A program made the translations under genes and the position numbers. Below, in pieces: positions 3,956 through 5,610 of a DNA stretch of 5,610 bases; position 1 is the stretch's first letter, and every line of letters starts with the position of its first letter. This DNA comes from Prevotella sp. UBA6387 (GTDB taxonomy: Bacteria > Bacteroidota > Bacteroidia > Bacteroidales > Bacteroidaceae): assembly GCA_002437565.1 (NCBI GenBank), contig DJQL01000038.1, positions 1,005 through 6,614 of the forward strand. Direction: 5' to 3'. Below the pieces are notes generated by a model that worked only from the letters and a program-made list of their open reading frames with translations, was not told the origin of the DNA and did no database searches.

Positions 3956-5610
3956 ATGAAAACAAAAACGTTTAACAAACGCGACGCGATCGTTTTCAAG
4001 CACTTCAACCACAAGGGCTACAGCCTCTTTGCCGCTTTGGGCAAAGTAGTTGTAATAGGCGTTCTTGCAGTGCCAACGCTCACCTACGCCAAGGCTGGCG
4101 GCAAAGCCACAACGCCAAGCGAGGAAGGCGCAGACTCTCTTTCATTCGGAGAGCAGAGAATTGACGAAGTGCAAGTGACAGGATCGCGCGCTCCGCTGAC
4201 AGCAAGGCAGTCAGCGAAAATCGTTGAGGTCATCTCCCGCGATGACATTCACCGTGCGGAAGCGCAAACCATCAACGATGTATTGAAATTAGCCACAGGC
4301 GTGGATGTCCGTCAGCGCGGTGGCTTTGGTGTGCAGACGGACATTTCCATCAATGGTGGCACTTTCGACCAAATCACCATTCTGCTCAACGGCATGCCGC
4401 TTGCGTCGCCACAGACTGGACACAACGCCGCCGACTTCCCCGTTTCGCTCGACGACATAGACCACATTGAGGTACTTGAGGGTGCGGCGGCAAGGATTTT
4501 TGGCTCTGCTGCTTTCTCTGGAGCCATAAACATCGTGACCACGCCACGACCTTCATCCCATGGCAAGAAAGGCTGTGAAGGTAAAGCTACTGTCGAAGGC
4601 GGATCTTTCGGTTCATTCGGTGGAGACGCAAGGGTGGCGGCCAGCTTGATAAAGCCAAGAAACGGCACGCCGGGAAGTTCCATGCTTTTCTCATCCCTTT
4701 CAGCGGGATACAACCAGAGCGATGGTGGCACAGCCAATTCCGACTTCCGGAACCGGCACGGATTCTATCAAGGACAATTCACGTCAAGGGTTGCCAACGT
4801 CAATTGGCAAGCCGGTATCACATCAAAGGACTATGGCGCCAACACGTTCTATTCGGCACGATTTCCCAATCAATATGAGTGGACGCGAAGGTATATGGGC
4901 TCTGTCAGCTTGGGCATTAAGCCGCTTGCTGACAAAGGCGGATTCATTAATTCATTGGAGATTGAACCTGCCATATACGCGCATCGAGACATAGACCACT
5001 ATCAGCTGACGAAAGGCGCGACCGGAGCCAAAAACGGCGAGAACTATCACCGCATGGACGTGTATGGCGGTTCTCTGAGCGCGGTCGCAAGTTGGGCGGC
5101 CGGAAAGACTGCCATAGGAGCAGACCTACGCAAGGAGCATATCCTGTCTACCGCTTATGGCGAGCCATTGAGCGAAAGTGATTGGAAAGCCATAGGCAAC
5201 ACGACTCGCTCTTATGACCACATGGGTGACCGCACTAACACAAGCCTTTTTCTTGAGCATGATGTCATGATTGGCGGACTTACCTTGTCGGCTGGATTGA
5301 TGGCAAACCGCAATACGGGGCTCGACAACAAGTTTCGCGTGTATCCAGGTGTGGACATAAGCTTCAGACCAGACGACCACTGGAAGTTGTATGCCAGCTG
5401 GAACAAGGCGATGCGACTGCCGACATTCACAGACCTATACACGAATAGCTCGGCTCAAAAAGGTGACATAGCGTTAAGGCCGGAGCGCAACAATACCATA
5501 AAAGGTGGTGTACGCTATCGCACGCTTGGTTTCGAAGCGTTGGCAAGCGCGTTTTACAGTCAGGGCCGCGACATGATAGACTGGGTGTATGAGACTGCCG
5601 AATCGAAAAG
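3956..5610 (+). CDS. TonB-dependent outer-membrane receptor, substrate unknown, 3' end outside the window
   Basis: The frame is open from ATG 3956 to the window edge (551 codons plus two bases); receptors of this kind are usually about 650-750 residues, so the end of the barrel is missing. The signal peptide is long: a basic, aromatic N-region (6-30, with FNHKGYSLFAALGK), a hydrophobic core at 31-44 and probable cleavage after TYA at 43-45. A TonB box follows (69-79, IDEVQVTGSRA), then a plug at about 80-195 with DVLKLATGVDVRQRGGFG (108-125), LLNGMPLASPQTGH (143-156) and EVLEGAAARIFG (172-183). The barrel starts near 206. The plug is of the BtuB/FepA type found across Bacteroidetes. The usual SIRGG reads SINGG (131-135). 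Cobalamin, a siderophore or haem are possible cargoes; neighbouring thiamine genes do not settle this. A TTG at 4037 would give a conventional signal peptide, but the KGY...LGK stretch before it looks family-typical. Confidence 0.9.
   Translation, partial: MKTKTFNKRDAIVFKHFNHKGYSLFAALGKVVVIGVLAVPTLTYAKAGGKATTPSEEGADSLSFGEQRIDEVQVTGSRAPLTARQSAKIVEVISRDDIHRAEAQTINDVLKLATGVDVRQRGGFGVQTDISINGGTFDQITILLNGMPLASPQTGHNAADFPVSLDDIDHIEVLEGAAARIFGSAAFSGAINIVTTPRPSSHGKKGCEGKATVEGGSFGSFGGDARVAASLIKPRNGTPGSSMLFSSLSAGYNQSDGGTANSDFRNRHGFYQGQFTSRVANVNWQAGITSKDYGANTFYSARFPNQYEWTRRYMGSVSLGIKPLADKGGFINSLEIEPAIYAHRDIDHYQLTKGATGAKNGENYHRMDVYGGSLSAVASWAAGKTAIGADLRKEHILSTAYGEPLSESDWKAIGNTTRSYDHMGDRTNTSLFLEHDVMIGGLTLSAGLMANRNTGLDNKFRVYPGVDISFRPDDHWKLYASWNKAMRLPTFTDLYTNSSAQKGDIALRPERNNTIKGGVRYRTLGFEALASAFYSQGRDMIDWVYETAESK

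Noticed and set aside
4312..4737. Reverse-strand open frame (141 codons) inside the second receptor
   Set aside because: Pro/Ala-rich shadow of the plug-coding region, with no start context or promoter.

Overview
The window looks like a stretch of a Bacteroidales chromosome, most likely Prevotella-like. The signs are two copies of the Bacteroidetes sigma-factor -7 element TAnnTTTG (both as TACCTTTG), weak A-rich ribosome-binding regions, two SusC/BtuB-type TonB-dependent outer-membrane receptors, and a gene order known from Bacteroidetes thiamine loci. All supported genes are on the + strand.

Region by region: bases 1-136 hold no supported gene, only a 14-nt palindrome and a small hairpin. 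A promoter at 137-144 starts a leader of about 140 nt that carries a clear TPP riboswitch (about 166-247). This leader controls a three-gene thiamine salvage operon: a TonB-dependent outer-membrane receptor (288-2552), a thiamine pyrophosphokinase (2678-3334) and a PnuC-family inner-membrane transporter of the PnuT type (3331-3915). A 125-nt gap containing an 11-bp perfect inverted repeat separates the receptor from the kinase, while the kinase and transporter overlap by ATGA. A weak hairpin at the end of pnuT is followed at once by a second TACCTTTG promoter and, only about 9 nt later, by the start of a second TonB-dependent receptor with an unusually long signal peptide (3956 to the window end, cut off at the 3' side).

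How the genes work together: the receptor is inferred to take thiamine across the outer membrane with TonB energy, PnuT lets it cross the inner membrane by facilitated diffusion, and the kinase traps it as thiamine pyrophosphate (TPP). TPP then binds the leader riboswitch and shuts the operon down. This gene set under a THI element has been described in Bacteroidetes, so the system as such is not new. The second receptor has its own promoter, no riboswitch and an unknown substrate.

The points most worth a second look are: a leader segment (ATCCCTT, 251-257) complementary to both the riboswitch P2 strand and the region just before the start codon; a perfect 5' hairpin that competes with P1; the structured gap between receptor and kinase; and the apparently leaderless second receptor with its extended signal peptide. 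No CRISPR array, tRNA, rRNA, insertion sequence or phage gene is visible.
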